From: Podocnemis expansa
Taxonomy: Eukaryota; Chordata; Testudines; Podocnemididae
Assembly: GCA_007922195.1 (NCBI GenBank)
Contig: ML682014.1
Coordinates: 1,117,027-1,181,026, forward strand
Reading direction: 5' to 3'
Length of the DNA stretch: 64,000 bases
Part shown: piece after piece, positions 46,496 through 57,635 of the stretch
Position numbering within the stretch: the first letter of the stretch is position 1
Layout of the letters: each line of letters begins with the position of its first letter
Notes under the pieces: generated by a model
Databases searched by the model: none
Seen by the model: only the letters and a program-made list of their open reading frames with translations
What the model was told of the DNA's origin: nothing
Program-made: the position numbers and the translations under genes

Positions 46496-48700
46496 AAAGG
46501 TATTTAATGGGACAGAGAAGCTAGTTAAAAACTTTAATACTGAAGAATATATGTGAGTTTGCAAGTAAAGTAGCCTAGCAAACAAGGCCAATGCAAAAGT
46601 CAGGTGAGGTCAGGTCAGAGGGCTTTAAACACAGGTCAGGTCACAGGTCTTTAAACTGCTCCTGCAATACTGGGCACATCAATACAAGATAAATATAGAC
46701 AAATGAGACAGTTCAGAGAGAAAACCAAAAAGACTAAAAGCTGTGGTGACTGATTTATGAGGAAATATTAAAAGAGTTTACCATGTATAGAATAGCTTCA
46801 GGTGGGAGGAAGATACAACGGTTATGAAAACAGCTTGCCATAGGAATCTGTGGTTTATTTTGTATTCACAGTACCAGAAAAGTTTTATAAATGTGCTGAT
46901 TTGCCAATTTTTACTTTTTAAACTGTGTTCAATGAAACCTAAAATGTCTGTATTTGCAAATACTTTGTCAATAAAAAAAGTTCTCCTTCATTCACTTGAG
47001 GGTTATTTGCATTTAAAGTATTTCTCCCACCCAAAATTCACAATGAATTGCAAATTTCATTATTTCTCCTCCCTCCAATTGTCACGTAAAAAGTTTATGC
47101 TTCTGAATTTAATTTCACTGGCACCATTTTTGCTAGTAAAATCAGATGGGGGATATTAGCTAAGATATTAGTTTATGTCTAGGAAAAAATGGTCTTCCAG
47201 CATAGCACAAGGTATGTAGGTAAAAATAGTTATGAATGACCATGGAATTAGCATGCTTTCTCATATTGTCCTTGATCACTTACCATTGTAATTTGTACAC
47301 TTATTCTTCGATCCTGCAGAAATATCCCTGACCAATGCACAGTCAACTTTATTTTACTATAGGATTTAGTGCAGACTATGATAATACATTCTTAACATTA
47401 TAGAAAGAGCTGATTCATTCTGCACCATGCCCTCAGTCCCTTCCTAGAAATGGATTCGTGTTGTGACATTTTCTGTTCTTGCTACAATCTTTGTCACCGA
47501 AATGAGGTATCCAGAATTGCATTGTCTCATTTTCACATCGCTATGCTGTACTTTGTTGACCTTTTTAATATTCAGTATTTTGAATGGCTGACCATTCCAC
47601 TCCTCCTCTTTCTATTAAAAAGGGAGAATAGCCTATTGCAAAAGTATGGGAATGACCAGCCAATTGAAATGGAGAATTCTGAAAAAGGTCATAGTGGCAC
47701 AGAAACTCCATCTATTTCACAAAATTTATTAGATATTAAAATCCAGATGCCTTTTTTTGTGACAAAGACTATCGATAGCAAAAAAAAAAAAAAAAAAAGG
47801 CATAACATCAATCTAGTGTCATGCTAGAAGGAGAATACAAAAAATGTGGGATTGTATCATTTATCCAGTGGTTATTTTGCTTTTTAGCTTGTGCTCCTCT
47901 TTGGATAGCATATTAGAGAAACAGAGGAAAGAATAATTTACATTTAACTCGGTAATCTATTTATGATGCTATCCAGACTCCTAGAATGCTTTGTGTTTAT
48001 GAGGGTCTCCTTAACTACACTAGCTCTCTAAACAAAAAATAAAACTCATTCAGATAAGAGACATTACATTTTTCTCCATCTTCAGCAATGTTGGAAACAT
48101 TTTCATAAGATAATCTCAACAAAGTGTCAGCATCAGCGTTACCATTATCAATGGACATCTGGTATTCATTGTCACACACAGAAGCAGCAAATTTAAAGTC
48201 CAGGTTAGCATATTTAGCACAGTTAATATGCTAGGAAGGAGAGGAAATGTAGATGGGGAACTAATGTTCACTTTGAATCAAAACTTGATTTGAAGCTATT
48301 TTAGAGCCAAATGCAGTTTAAATGCACAGGAAAGGCCTGAGTTAGCAAGATGTTCAGGTATAATCATGTGAAATATGTAAATTACATAACTGAATGCAAT
48401 AATCATGTCAAATGTGGCTATCCTCTCAAATTAAATGGAATCACATGTAAAGAGGCAGGTGCTGCTTGAAGCCCTATTCAAAAACTCCCTGAGACACATG
48501 CATATCTTTAACTATATACTGGTCCCACCTTATTAATGGGACTATGCATATTCTTAGAGTCATAAAACTGATATATTGAAATGTATGAACTGAATAATCC
48601 TTTGTTCAAGTTATTTCTTCATTTTTAAGTCTCTGTTTGTATACCATGTATCACAATGGGGCTCTGATACTTACTTAGGCTTCAAGGTATTACTATAATA
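46496..48700. other. Unassigned sequence; poly-A tract at 47780-47798
   Basis: No gene recognised. Frames of 111 codons (46824-47159) and 125 codons (47450-47827) have no domain; the latter ends in lysines encoded by the poly-A run. The A run of about 18 could be a retroposon tail, but no recognisable body precedes it. Confidence 0.4.
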
Positions 48701-48845
48701 TAGTGGTTTTCTACTTCAGGTCCATGGATCCCCTAGGTTTAGCAAACTATATCTAACGGATCCACAAAAAGTTGTTATTACCAGTTGAACAGTAATAGTC
48801 TACAGTGGTTTTTAGTCTGTGGTCTGTGGACCTGTGGGGGTTTGC
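48701..48845 (+). mobile_element. Two tandem fragments of a hAT-like element end
   Basis: TAGTGGTTTTCTACTTCAGG at 48701 and CAGTGGTTTTTAGTCTGTGG at 48803 are two same-direction copies of a CAGTGGTTTT-type hAT end, each followed by gtcc/gtct atgga or gtgga phrases. No right ends are recognised. Confidence 0.4.
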
Positions 48846-49323
48846 TGCATTTTTTCCGTAAAAGAATGGGAGGTTTATTAAGTGAACAAACAAAACAAGA
48901 AGTAGTAAATTCACCAAATTTATTAGACTGATGCCAAAGCTAGTTCTAGTCCTGCTGTACTGAAAGATAGTTTAGCTTAAACAGAATACAAACACCTCCT
49001 CACAAAGAAACATTAAAATCTATTTTAAATGATTACTCAAGGGACTAATAAAATTAGTTCCTTCAAGAGAATAGGCCTTCTAACAGGGATGGAAGACAAT
49101 TGTACTCGCACTTAGGAGAACACTTTGTGGTGGTATCTTTTTTCTAGTATGGGGCTTAGATATGTATAAAACCTGTTGTGTTGTGAAATATTTGCTCAGA
49201 TATGTCTAGAATAATATTACAAGCTTATAAAATAAATTATGGTCATGCCATCTTACTTTGTTCCTTGTAATCAGACATGACTTGAACTAGTTTTTTCCAG
49301 GGAACTCCTCCACTATCAACAAA
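48846..49323. other. Unassigned sequence
   Basis: No gene or recognised repeat. Confidence 0.35.
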
Positions 49324-49762
49324 GGCTATGTCTACTCTGCCAAAGATATTTCAAAATAGTTATTTCAAAACAATTATTTCAAAATTAATTTGAAATAGTT
49401 ATTTTGAAATAGCATTATTTTGAATATATTATTTTGAAATAGGAGTCCAGTGAAAACCCTCTGTTTCAAAATAAGATAGGAATTATTATTTCAAAATAAA
49501 GGGTCTTCACTAGACTCTCTGTTTCAAAATAGGGGAACGCAGGGACAAGTGCTTGAAATGGCATTTTTCAAAATAGCTATTTCAAAAGAATTGCTCTTTC
49601 AACATAAAAGCAGCTTTAGTTATTTCAAAATAGTGCTTCATCTTTTTTGAAATAACAAAGTGCTTATTTTGAAATAATGAAATGCCAGAATGGATAGATA
49701 AAAAGTTTCTCTCGAAATAAGCCTCCTTATTTTGAAAAAAACTTTTCAGTGTAGACATACTC
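49324..49762. mobile_element. Foldback DNA transposon (TTATTTCGAAATAA subfamily)
   Basis: The left end is GGCTATGTCTAC and the right end in reverse complement GAGTATGTCTAC. The triplet AAA flanks both sides (49321-49323 and 49763-49765); this is weak evidence alone because the flank is A-rich. The interior is dominated by TATTTCAAAATA and TTTGAAATA blocks in both orientations, most with the central CG already changed to CA or TG. No coding sequence. Confidence 0.75.
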
Positions 49763-49965
49763 AAAATGATTTTTGCCCAGATCTATATTTTAAAAATTTG
49801 CTTCAATTCCATGTATATTTTCATACTGAAATTTATAGTCCAGATACCCTGGGCACTAAGTTTTGAAGGGACCTCACTGAGAGCTATAAAACTCCTTAGT
49901 GCAATGTTATGTAGCCGAGTGTAGATGTCAGTCACATCTCTTCATGTACTTGTGGAAGATGCACA

Positions 49966-50361
49966 AGGTACGTCTACATTTGTGAGTTAGTTTGAATTAA
50001 GGAGGTTTAATTCAAACTAACTTAGTACCTGTCTATACAAGGCTTTCATTAGTTCAAATTAAGGAATTCCTTAATTCAAACTAATGATAACTTAGTTAGA
50101 ATTAGTCAGACCTGCCAGTTAGTTCAAACTAAGCCCTTAGTTCGATCCTCAGTTCGAACTAAGGACATTATAGACTAGGATAAACCCTTATTTCAAACTT
50201 AACAAATTCGAAGTAAGGGCAGTTAGTTTGAATCAACTTAAGTCGATTTAGTCCACTTTGTTAATTTGAACTAGTAAGTTTGAGTTTAGTTCAAACTAAA
50301 CTCCAACTTATTAGTTAGAATTAACAAAGTTGAACTAACTTTTCTTAGTGTAGACATAGCC
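49966..50361. mobile_element. Foldback DNA transposon (TTAGTTCGAACTAA subfamily)
   Basis: The left end is AGGTACGTCTAC and the right end in reverse complement GGCTATGTCTAC. The triplet ACA flanks it exactly (49963-49965 and 50362-50364). The interior contains AGTTTGAATTAA, AGTTCGAACTAA and TTGAACTAACTT blocks in both orientations. It lies only 203 bp from the preceding foldback, which uses the other motif spelling, so these are independent insertions. Confidence 0.78.
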
Positions 50362-51096
50362 ACAGATACCAAGGGGACTGGTGAGCTAGGAGAATCTGAA
50401 TAGACTAGAGAGTAAGTATACGAACAAAAGATATGATACAAGCCTTTAAGTTGCTTTTGTATGAAACTTAATCCTTTCTATTCACATGTGCCCAAATGTA
50501 GTTCTAAAATAAAGGAGTTTTGTGGAGCTTTGCTGCTGGAGCTCCTTCTTTGTTTTGTTTTTGCCAAACAGACAAATATGGCTACCACTCTAGTTCTAAA
50601 AATGAATTTCTGTAATTGTACATATGCATACCTGAGTTTGCATATTTTCAATTCAGAGGCTGCTCCCTGAATGTTTTATTTTGCTTTCATTAACTAAAAA
50701 TCAATATGGTAGCATTGGGCCCATGTGAAGTTAACTGTAAGGGAAAACCCCTGCACCTCTGAAAGTAGCATTGGGTTACTCAGCATGTTGAATTAAGGAA
50801 TCACTGTCTGAGATGGTAATGGTACTTGGGGCTCAGTTCTGCTAATTATATGTGCATGAATTACTGAGAACATTCCAGTGAGGATTAGCCCCTTAATTTA
50901 CAATACACATAGATTTCAACCTTATTATTGCAACTTCTGTTCTATCCTGAAACATTAAGGATATTCCAGAAGTACGATCTTTGCAGACAATGTCCCAAAA
51001 TGTGCATGGTATTTTGATACTTTCAAGCCTGACACTCACCAGTGTCTAGGTTCTGTTAAGATGAATAACTTTTGAGAACACAGGGACAGGATATAG
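50362..51096. other. Mostly unassigned; SINE-like head fragment near 50572-50606
   Basis: The phrase cagacaaatatggctaccac (50570-50589) resembles the reverse complement of the SINE-like head. The rest shows no gene or repeat. Confidence 0.35.
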
Positions 51097-51281
51097 CAGG
51101 GGTGGCCAAACTTACGGAACTCAAGAGCCACACAAGTTGATTATAAACCTTCAAGAGCCGCCCTGAGGCATATAGCCATATACTTTTACCTACTAAATTG
51201 ATTTGCTGATGTTTTTCTGCGAGCCACAATTTTCATTCAAGAGCCACATGTGGCTCCCAAGTTGCAGCTTGGCCACATCTG
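51097..51281. mobile_element. Non-autonomous hAT element (CAGGGGTGGCCAAAC ends), short copy
   Basis: It starts CAGGGGTGGCCAAACTTA and ends with the inverted counterpart around cttggccacatctg. Flanking octamers ggatatag and ggatataa match at 7 of 8 positions. It shares ends and subterminal phrases (ggaactcaagagccaca, gagccacatgtggctccca) with the 474-bp copy at 18663 but is 289 bp shorter, consistent with internal deletion. Confidence 0.82.
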
Positions 51282-53429
51282 GGATATAATATAGCTCTGC
51301 AGTTCTGTAGAGACTTTATTACCATATGATACATGATTTAGACTTTATTTTTTTCAGATTCTGGAGCTTCCATATATGGCCGAGTGTCTTATGTATGAAG
51401 ATTCTGGTGTCTCCTTATGTCTGATCTAGGTAATTTTTTTTTGTTAATATATAGAATGAAAAGGGAAAATAAAGCACTGAAAAATTCAGTGATAAATTCA
51501 TGTAAAATAAGCACTGATGTGCTGACTGCAGCTATCTACTGTGGGTCCTCTTCTAGTTGGCTGGAAAAAAAGAGGCTGTTGCCCCTTTAGGGATCCCTCT
51601 GCAATTGGCAGCAGATGGGGAGGATAGGGAAGTTTACCTGTATGGATCTGGGAAGAACAGGAAACAGCTGGATCAGGTTGGGTGGAGGAGGACTCCATCC
51701 TTCATCTGACTGGAAGACTGGGGATATTTATACTCTGTGTAACTTCCCCCAAAAAACCCTCCTTCATCGAGATTGGACTGGCAGCTGTCACCGTCTCACC
51801 CATGAAGTCTGAAAAACTGATAGATCCAAAATCTCTGGCTGAGTTACTGAAGACCTCTACCCTTGATGGAAATACTTCAAGGCAGCAAAAGATCCACCAT
51901 TTACTCTAGTTTAAACTAGCAAGTGACCTGTGCCCCACAATTCAGAAGAAGGCAAAAGAAAAAAACCCCATAATGTCTCTGTCAATCTGACTTGGGGGAA
52001 AACTCCTCAGTTCTAAACACAGTGATCAGACAGACCCTGAGCATGTGGATGAGACCAACTAACCAGACCTGCACTATACAATTTATTACCAGATATTCCC
52101 AGGTATTTTGAGTGAATAAATTTGTTGCCTAATTAAACCACATCCATTGCACCCTGCTTTTTTCCCCCAGCATGGCTAGACAAAGAACTTACAGATTGCA
52201 ACTGACTCTTAGCCATAATTGATACAGGCAAATATTCATTAACTTCACTCCTGCACTCTGGAAGAGATATCGTATTAGCATTAATGTTGCTAGTACAGCA
52301 TTTTCCTTCCATGTTAAATATATGATTTACTGCTCCCTTTCTGGATTATATCTTTGTGACTGTTAAATAGAAGGAAGCAATGTAAGTTCCACCGCTGCTC
52401 TAAACTTTGGGAAGGACCAAGATGAACATTCAGGCTATAATATGTTATTTGGACTGGGTTGAGAAGGATGGTAGGCAACATAGGTGTCAAACATCCTATG
52501 TTTTTATTTAACCTGAATCGACATTTTACACAGTTCCTGAGAAAGTTCCTCTTTGTATTTGAGTTTATAATAAAAATTAATTGCAATAAGTGTAGATTAA
52601 GCCTTATTCAATTAACATACCTTCTTTTCTACTGTAGTCCACTGTCTTCTTTTGTAATAGTTTCTGTGAATAACTGCATGTTCCTTTCCCTAATAGAACT
52701 GGTCTGAGCCAAAGAACAATTGGTTTAAAAATCAGTGGAGCATGCTAATCAAGTATAAATGATTTTATGATGCAATAAGCGATGTGAGATGCATGTGAGT
52801 GATTATTTATACAATTTTCCCAACCACGTTTTTTTCAGTGTTCTTTTTTTTTTAATTTACATCCCTTCAGCCATGCCACTTAGCCACCCTTTACGATTTC
52901 TCTTTACTATGGGAGAATAAATTGCCCTTTTCACTTCCAAATGATTAAACAAAGAGTTTCTTCCTTTAGTAGAGGTGATGTTAAAAGTTAGTTGTACCTG
53001 TATCTCTCCATGCCTAATTTGAAGCTATGTGAGTTGGTGATAGATCCTGGCACAGGGACTGCAGACTGTCTATTATGCGTGATACATATTCCACCCTGCA
53101 TGTACAGTGCAATATCATTTAATGTGATGAGTTTTAAGGCTACCTGAATCCTCAATAGCTGACATCCATACCAAATGTCTATTTTTGCATGAATAATATG
53201 ACATTTTACTACCCTAGTCATAATGACACATTGACAACCACTTTATCTATTTTCAGAATGCTCCTCTGGGAAAAGCTCTTCATTCAAAGTCAGGAGTAAT
53301 ATCCTTTCTATCAACAGGCAACTTTTTTAGGCAACTTATGCCTACAGGCTCTTAAAAGTTTTATTAGCACTCCCAAATTACCTCACCAATTTAAAAGACA
53401 ATTTTTTAGACAACTACTAGTCCATTCAT
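51282..53429. other. Unassigned sequence, no gene seen
   Basis: About 2.1 kb without a recognised feature; frames of at most 90 codons without domains. Confidence 0.4.
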
Positions 53430-53630
53430 TAGCATGATAATCTGGGGACACAAAAGGCATGGCTTGAATTCATTATTCCATCATGGACTTACTCTGTGAG
53501 TTTGAACTGGTCACGTTGTCTCTCAGCGCTTCAGTTCTGCATCTGTAAAATGTGACAGTCCCCTACATCATAGGGGTACTGTGAGAATAATGATGTTAAT
53601 AATTGTAAGGTGCTCAGAAACTATAGGTCA
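53430..53630 (+). mobile_element. MIR-type CORE-SINE relic, near full length
   Basis: The plus strand follows MIR from the core (gtgagtttgaactggtcacg), through ctcagcgcttcagttctgca and tctgtaaaatgtgacag, to ctacatcataggggtactgtg, aataatgatgttaataattg and aaggtgctcagaaactat. This is the best preserved MIR in the window. Confidence 0.75.
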
Positions 53631-55613
53631 TAAAATGGCCTAAAAACATACAATTGTTTGTGCTGGTAGTTATTTTTATGAGCAAAGCTACAGTGGCATA
53701 GCTACAATGGTGCAAGGGGTGAAGGGATACCAGAGCCTGAGATTATGGGCATCCAATCAGATGGCACAAGACTCCCATACTTCACCTGGCGCACTGGAGT
53801 ATTAATGTCAGTCACTCAGTTTTGGCCCAGCTGTCCCTCCATCATGATGATGGCTCCACCTGAGTCAAATCTGAATGGTGCTATGCCAGGTTACAATGCC
53901 ACTCATGATTCAGATTTGGTCCACTGCAGAAAGGGAATGAGGCATTGGTGATGGGAATGAAGGGAGCCATGGACTGGAGAGGGGGGAAGCCACTGAAATC
54001 TTGGAGATGACTGGGTTAGGTATGTGCCAGTGCTCAGCCAGGAAATGCTGGGGTGCGAATAAGGAGTTGGGGAGAAGGTGTTTTTGGGGAGCTCTGGGGA
54101 GTGTTGGAAACTGCAGAGTAAGGGACTGGAGGTAAATTAGGGGAGATCCTGGGGCAAAATTTTAGATTTCAGAATCAAGAAGGGAGTCCCTAACCTGTTC
54201 TTTCACCACAGCTCCCTGTAGTCTTGTTACACCCGTTCAAAAGCACAGTAGCTTTAAAAAATAGTTAATTTACTTTGTCTACTCATACTGCACATCATAC
54301 AAGTCTGATTAGAGTAAGGAAACAGCAAAGTCACAATGTGAAGAATTTCTAAGAAACAGATTTTTGCTTTCCTTAGGAACTGAACAAAGAAACAAAATCA
54401 ACCCCACAACCATTCTGCAATTGCCAGCATATACAGCTTACTTGAATAACAGAGCTTGCAAGGGCAGGTGATACATTTTATCTTTCATTTCCTCTGGCAC
54501 AGCAAAATTCCTTAGTAGGCTGTAAGCTCAACTCCCAAGAATGGAGAGAATAGGCTAGCCCCTTTTTCTGTCCTTTGACGTGATTTCCAAGTATATATCA
54601 AAATGTTCTTTGGGCTTATTATAGTCTATAATCCTCCCAGTTTGCATCATTTACCATGATGCTTTTCCTTTGGATGCAACAATCTGTTACCCGTTCACCA
54701 TTCTGTTGAATTTTTAGAAAAATTACCTTGCTGTCATTGGAATGTTCTGCTAATCATCTTGAAAACTATTTCCTAGACATTTTGGTAGCCATTTTTTTAA
54801 GCATTCCATTGAAAGAGGTCAGGAAGCTTTGTCAATAAAATGTCATAGCACAAAGAGATCTCAAAAAGGTCCTAATTATGTGCTATCTAGGCTTAAATTG
54901 TGCTCTCACTCTACCCCCATTACAGGAAATTACCTCAAGTCTGATGTAAGCACTTCACTAAATCAAGTGTAGTAATTCAAAGACCTGCAAATGACAGTGT
55001 TTGGCTGTGGCTTACAAAGCCTGGGCCAGTTAATAAAGATCTCTAAATTGGAATTGCCAATGACATAATACAGCTTCATAACCAAGTGCTCCAAATATAC
55101 GACCTAATATAGGATATGCTCAAATCAAATTTTTATGTTATCGAGCTACTGTTGCAACTCAGCCATAGCAATTAATGACTTGCAAAACAGCAATATTAAT
55201 TGAGTACTGATAGTTACCAGCAACCCATACTGTTTAAAGTTAAAATTAAATTAACAGCATAATAGATTGGAAAGAAAATTTAAAATATTGTTGACAAGCC
55301 ACAATTTTTTTAATGACAAACACAAATTATGGTCATAACCTCTTTCTCATTCTATTAATTCAGTACATTGCCTTAAATCAAATTAACCAGTTCTGAAAAA
55401 TGTTTTGGAAGTTATTTCAAGGAAAATAGTGACTGTGTTGAGATGCAGATAACAATCAAGCAAGCCTGTGAGCGTTACATATCTCCATCTTTCTATTTCC
55501 ACATCAATTTCATCTTCTGTTTTTAAAATTCTCTTTAATTCATTCATTTTGTTAAATTAAAATGCCAGGGGGAAAATAAGAAATAAAACTGAGCAAACAA
55601 TTTACTACATTTC
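53631..55613. other. Unassigned sequence, no gene seen
   Basis: About 2 kb without recognised features. The 54900-55560 part is strongly AT-rich with several TTAATT/AATTAA motifs and no recognisable transposon. Confidence 0.4.
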
Positions 55614-55730
55614 TTAGAAATTAGAGATGGAAAAGTCCCAGTAATTCATCTGATGTATTTTTCAATTCTTTGTACTTTGATATCCCGTGTTACAACAGAA
55701 AACCATTTCTAGATGTCCACTTGCATTTTG
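55614..55730 (-). mobile_element. CR1 LINE 3' end fragment, old
   Basis: The plus strand reads agaaattagagatggaaaag and cagtaattcatctgat, closely parallel to the CR1 fragment at 27628 (aaattagagatgggagagacc). It is short and degraded. Confidence 0.45.
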
Positions 55731-55764
55731 GCCTAAAGACAGGAGTACAGTTATGACTCTCAGA

Positions 55765-55830
55765 GGGTATGTCTACACTGTAGCCTTAGGTTGACTTAAG
55801 GAAAATTAAGTCAACCTATAGACCACTGAG
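55765..55830. mobile_element. Foldback left end with small hairpin, truncated
   Basis: The terminal motif GGGTATGTCTACACT is followed by ttaggttgacttaa and ttaagtcaaccta, which form an inverted repeat of about 12 bp. No right terminus is present. Its motif (TAGGTTGACTTA) is another relative of the TCGA-centred palindromes. Confidence 0.5.
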
Positions 55831-57449
55831 ACCCTTCTAGTCCAGCCCTGAGGAGGAAGACTGGGACCCCCACAAGCCAATTGGCTGTGAGTCTAGCCCC
55901 CTGTGATGGCTCTACCTAGTAGACAGGCCCTTGGCACTTGTTGGCCCTTCCCCAGGCACCTGCTGAAAGTGGGGGGGGGGGCAGGGCTGCCACAGGGAAA
56001 GGCAAAGGTTGCCAAGCCCTGGTTTAGAAAGTGGTTGAAGAAAGGAAAAGTTCCCTTTGCCTGCCCATCTCCATTTCTAATTACTTCCCACATCTAAATC
56101 TACAGAACTGATGTGTTTAAAAGCACATTCAGAAATAAAAGCTGCAACGATTGGTTCTGGAACATGGCATTTCATGGTTCACATTTACTGAAGTATTATA
56201 TAATATTATTTATGTAGCATTGCTAGAATACCTTACATTTTAAGTGTTGTACAAACATTATACCAACTAATCCTGTACATTTTAATCTCATGATATATTA
56301 TTCCAATGCTCATTAGTTATACAGGGTTAAGAATAATAGAAATCTTAGGAAATTGGAAATACTAATAATCTCATGAATGGTTACTCTTTTGGGACTGATT
56401 AGCCATAATCTGGCGTCAGTAGCATCTCAGGTGCTAATATTTGTACTGCAGTAGCAGTTGTCAAGGCTACCCAACTGTTCTATGATTTGGATGTGAGTTG
56501 GAGGGAAGATGGAAGGAGAACTGGTCTGACTGGTGACGTGGGGCTTACCAAATAGCTTCCCAAATTCCAGCAGGGAAATGGGGGAGTAAAGTAAAAGGCC
56601 AAAATAGAAAATATTGGAGTTTCGTGATGGAGACTGCACACCAAGGTAGAGTGGAAGAGGAGAGAATAATCACTTCTGTAAAGACTGTGGTTGTAATTTG
56701 AAAAACTGGTCCTACATGGACCAAGACAAGCAAAGATAAAAAGCTCTGCATCTGCTGTAATTACAATCACCATTTATTTCAATTGCTGCTGCTTTCACCT
56801 GTAGCCACCCTTAACACAGAGGAGTTCTTTACCTCGAACTCTTTTCTAGCTGATTTCTGGTCTCAGCTGATAAATGGCTGGCACAGCAGCAGGCACATAT
56901 CAGGGGAGTGTTTTAAAGCTATAGCTCAGTTTGGCCCTTATATGATCTAACAGTACTGTTTATTTTTAGAAAACTGAAGTTATGAAAAATATATTTTTTC
57001 TGAGAACTAAAGTGTGGCCACTTCCCACACAAATTAAGATAAAACCACACAGAGTCTTTGCTTTTTCTTAGCAATAAAACAATGGCAAGTCAATCCTTTC
57101 TGAGTTTTACTGAACATTTCTCCAAGGCTACTGAGGTTAGTGAGTCAGAGTCAGGTACCATTCAGATGTTCTCTTTTTCAAAACACTTACCCCTGAGAAA
57201 ACACAGTAAACTTGCTATCAGCAAGCATTTTCATTATGTTTTTACTTCTCTTTTATAATACCATATCAAAGGCTATAGAGGAAAAAAAATAGCTTCTGGA
57301 GGCATATAAGAGAAGTAAGCATTTCACCTGGGCCTAATGTACTAGCTGTGCAGATGAAATACAACCAGTCTTCTGTTTTCATTCCCTCATAACTATCCAG
57401 TTTGTAAAGTGCAAGAATATAGTGTGATGTCAATTTTCTCAAAAAGTAT
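55831..57449. other. Unassigned sequence; G run at 55970-55981
   Basis: No gene. A G tract of about 11 lies at 55971. Frames of 64-97 codons have no domain. The part near 56190-56290 faintly resembles an L2-type tail but is too diverged to call. Confidence 0.35.
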
Positions 57450-57635
57450 CACTATTATTTGTATTGTAGTAGTGAGCAAAGGAGCCAATCTACAATCTAG
57501 GCTCCATTGTGCTAGGACATTGTACACACACATATCACAAAAAGAAAGACCCTGCCCTCAAAAGCTTACAAACTTAAGTACAAATTGAGGGAAAAAAGGT
57601 GGATACAACAAACAGACAACAAAGGACTAGTGTGA
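57450..57635 (+). mobile_element. L2-type LINE 3' end or L2-mobilised SINE relic
   Basis: The phrases ctccattgtgctaggacatt and gtacacacacatatcac, then gaccctgccctcaaaagctt, acaaacttaagtacaaattg and ggtggatacaacaaacagac are in the order found in old amniote L2/MIR-related repeats. No coding part remains. Confidence 0.55.

Noticed and set aside
47450..47827. 125-codon frame followed by a poly-A run, as in a processed retrocopy
   Set aside because: The frame reads into the A run as lysines, has no recognisable domain, and no gene body or target-site duplication is visible.
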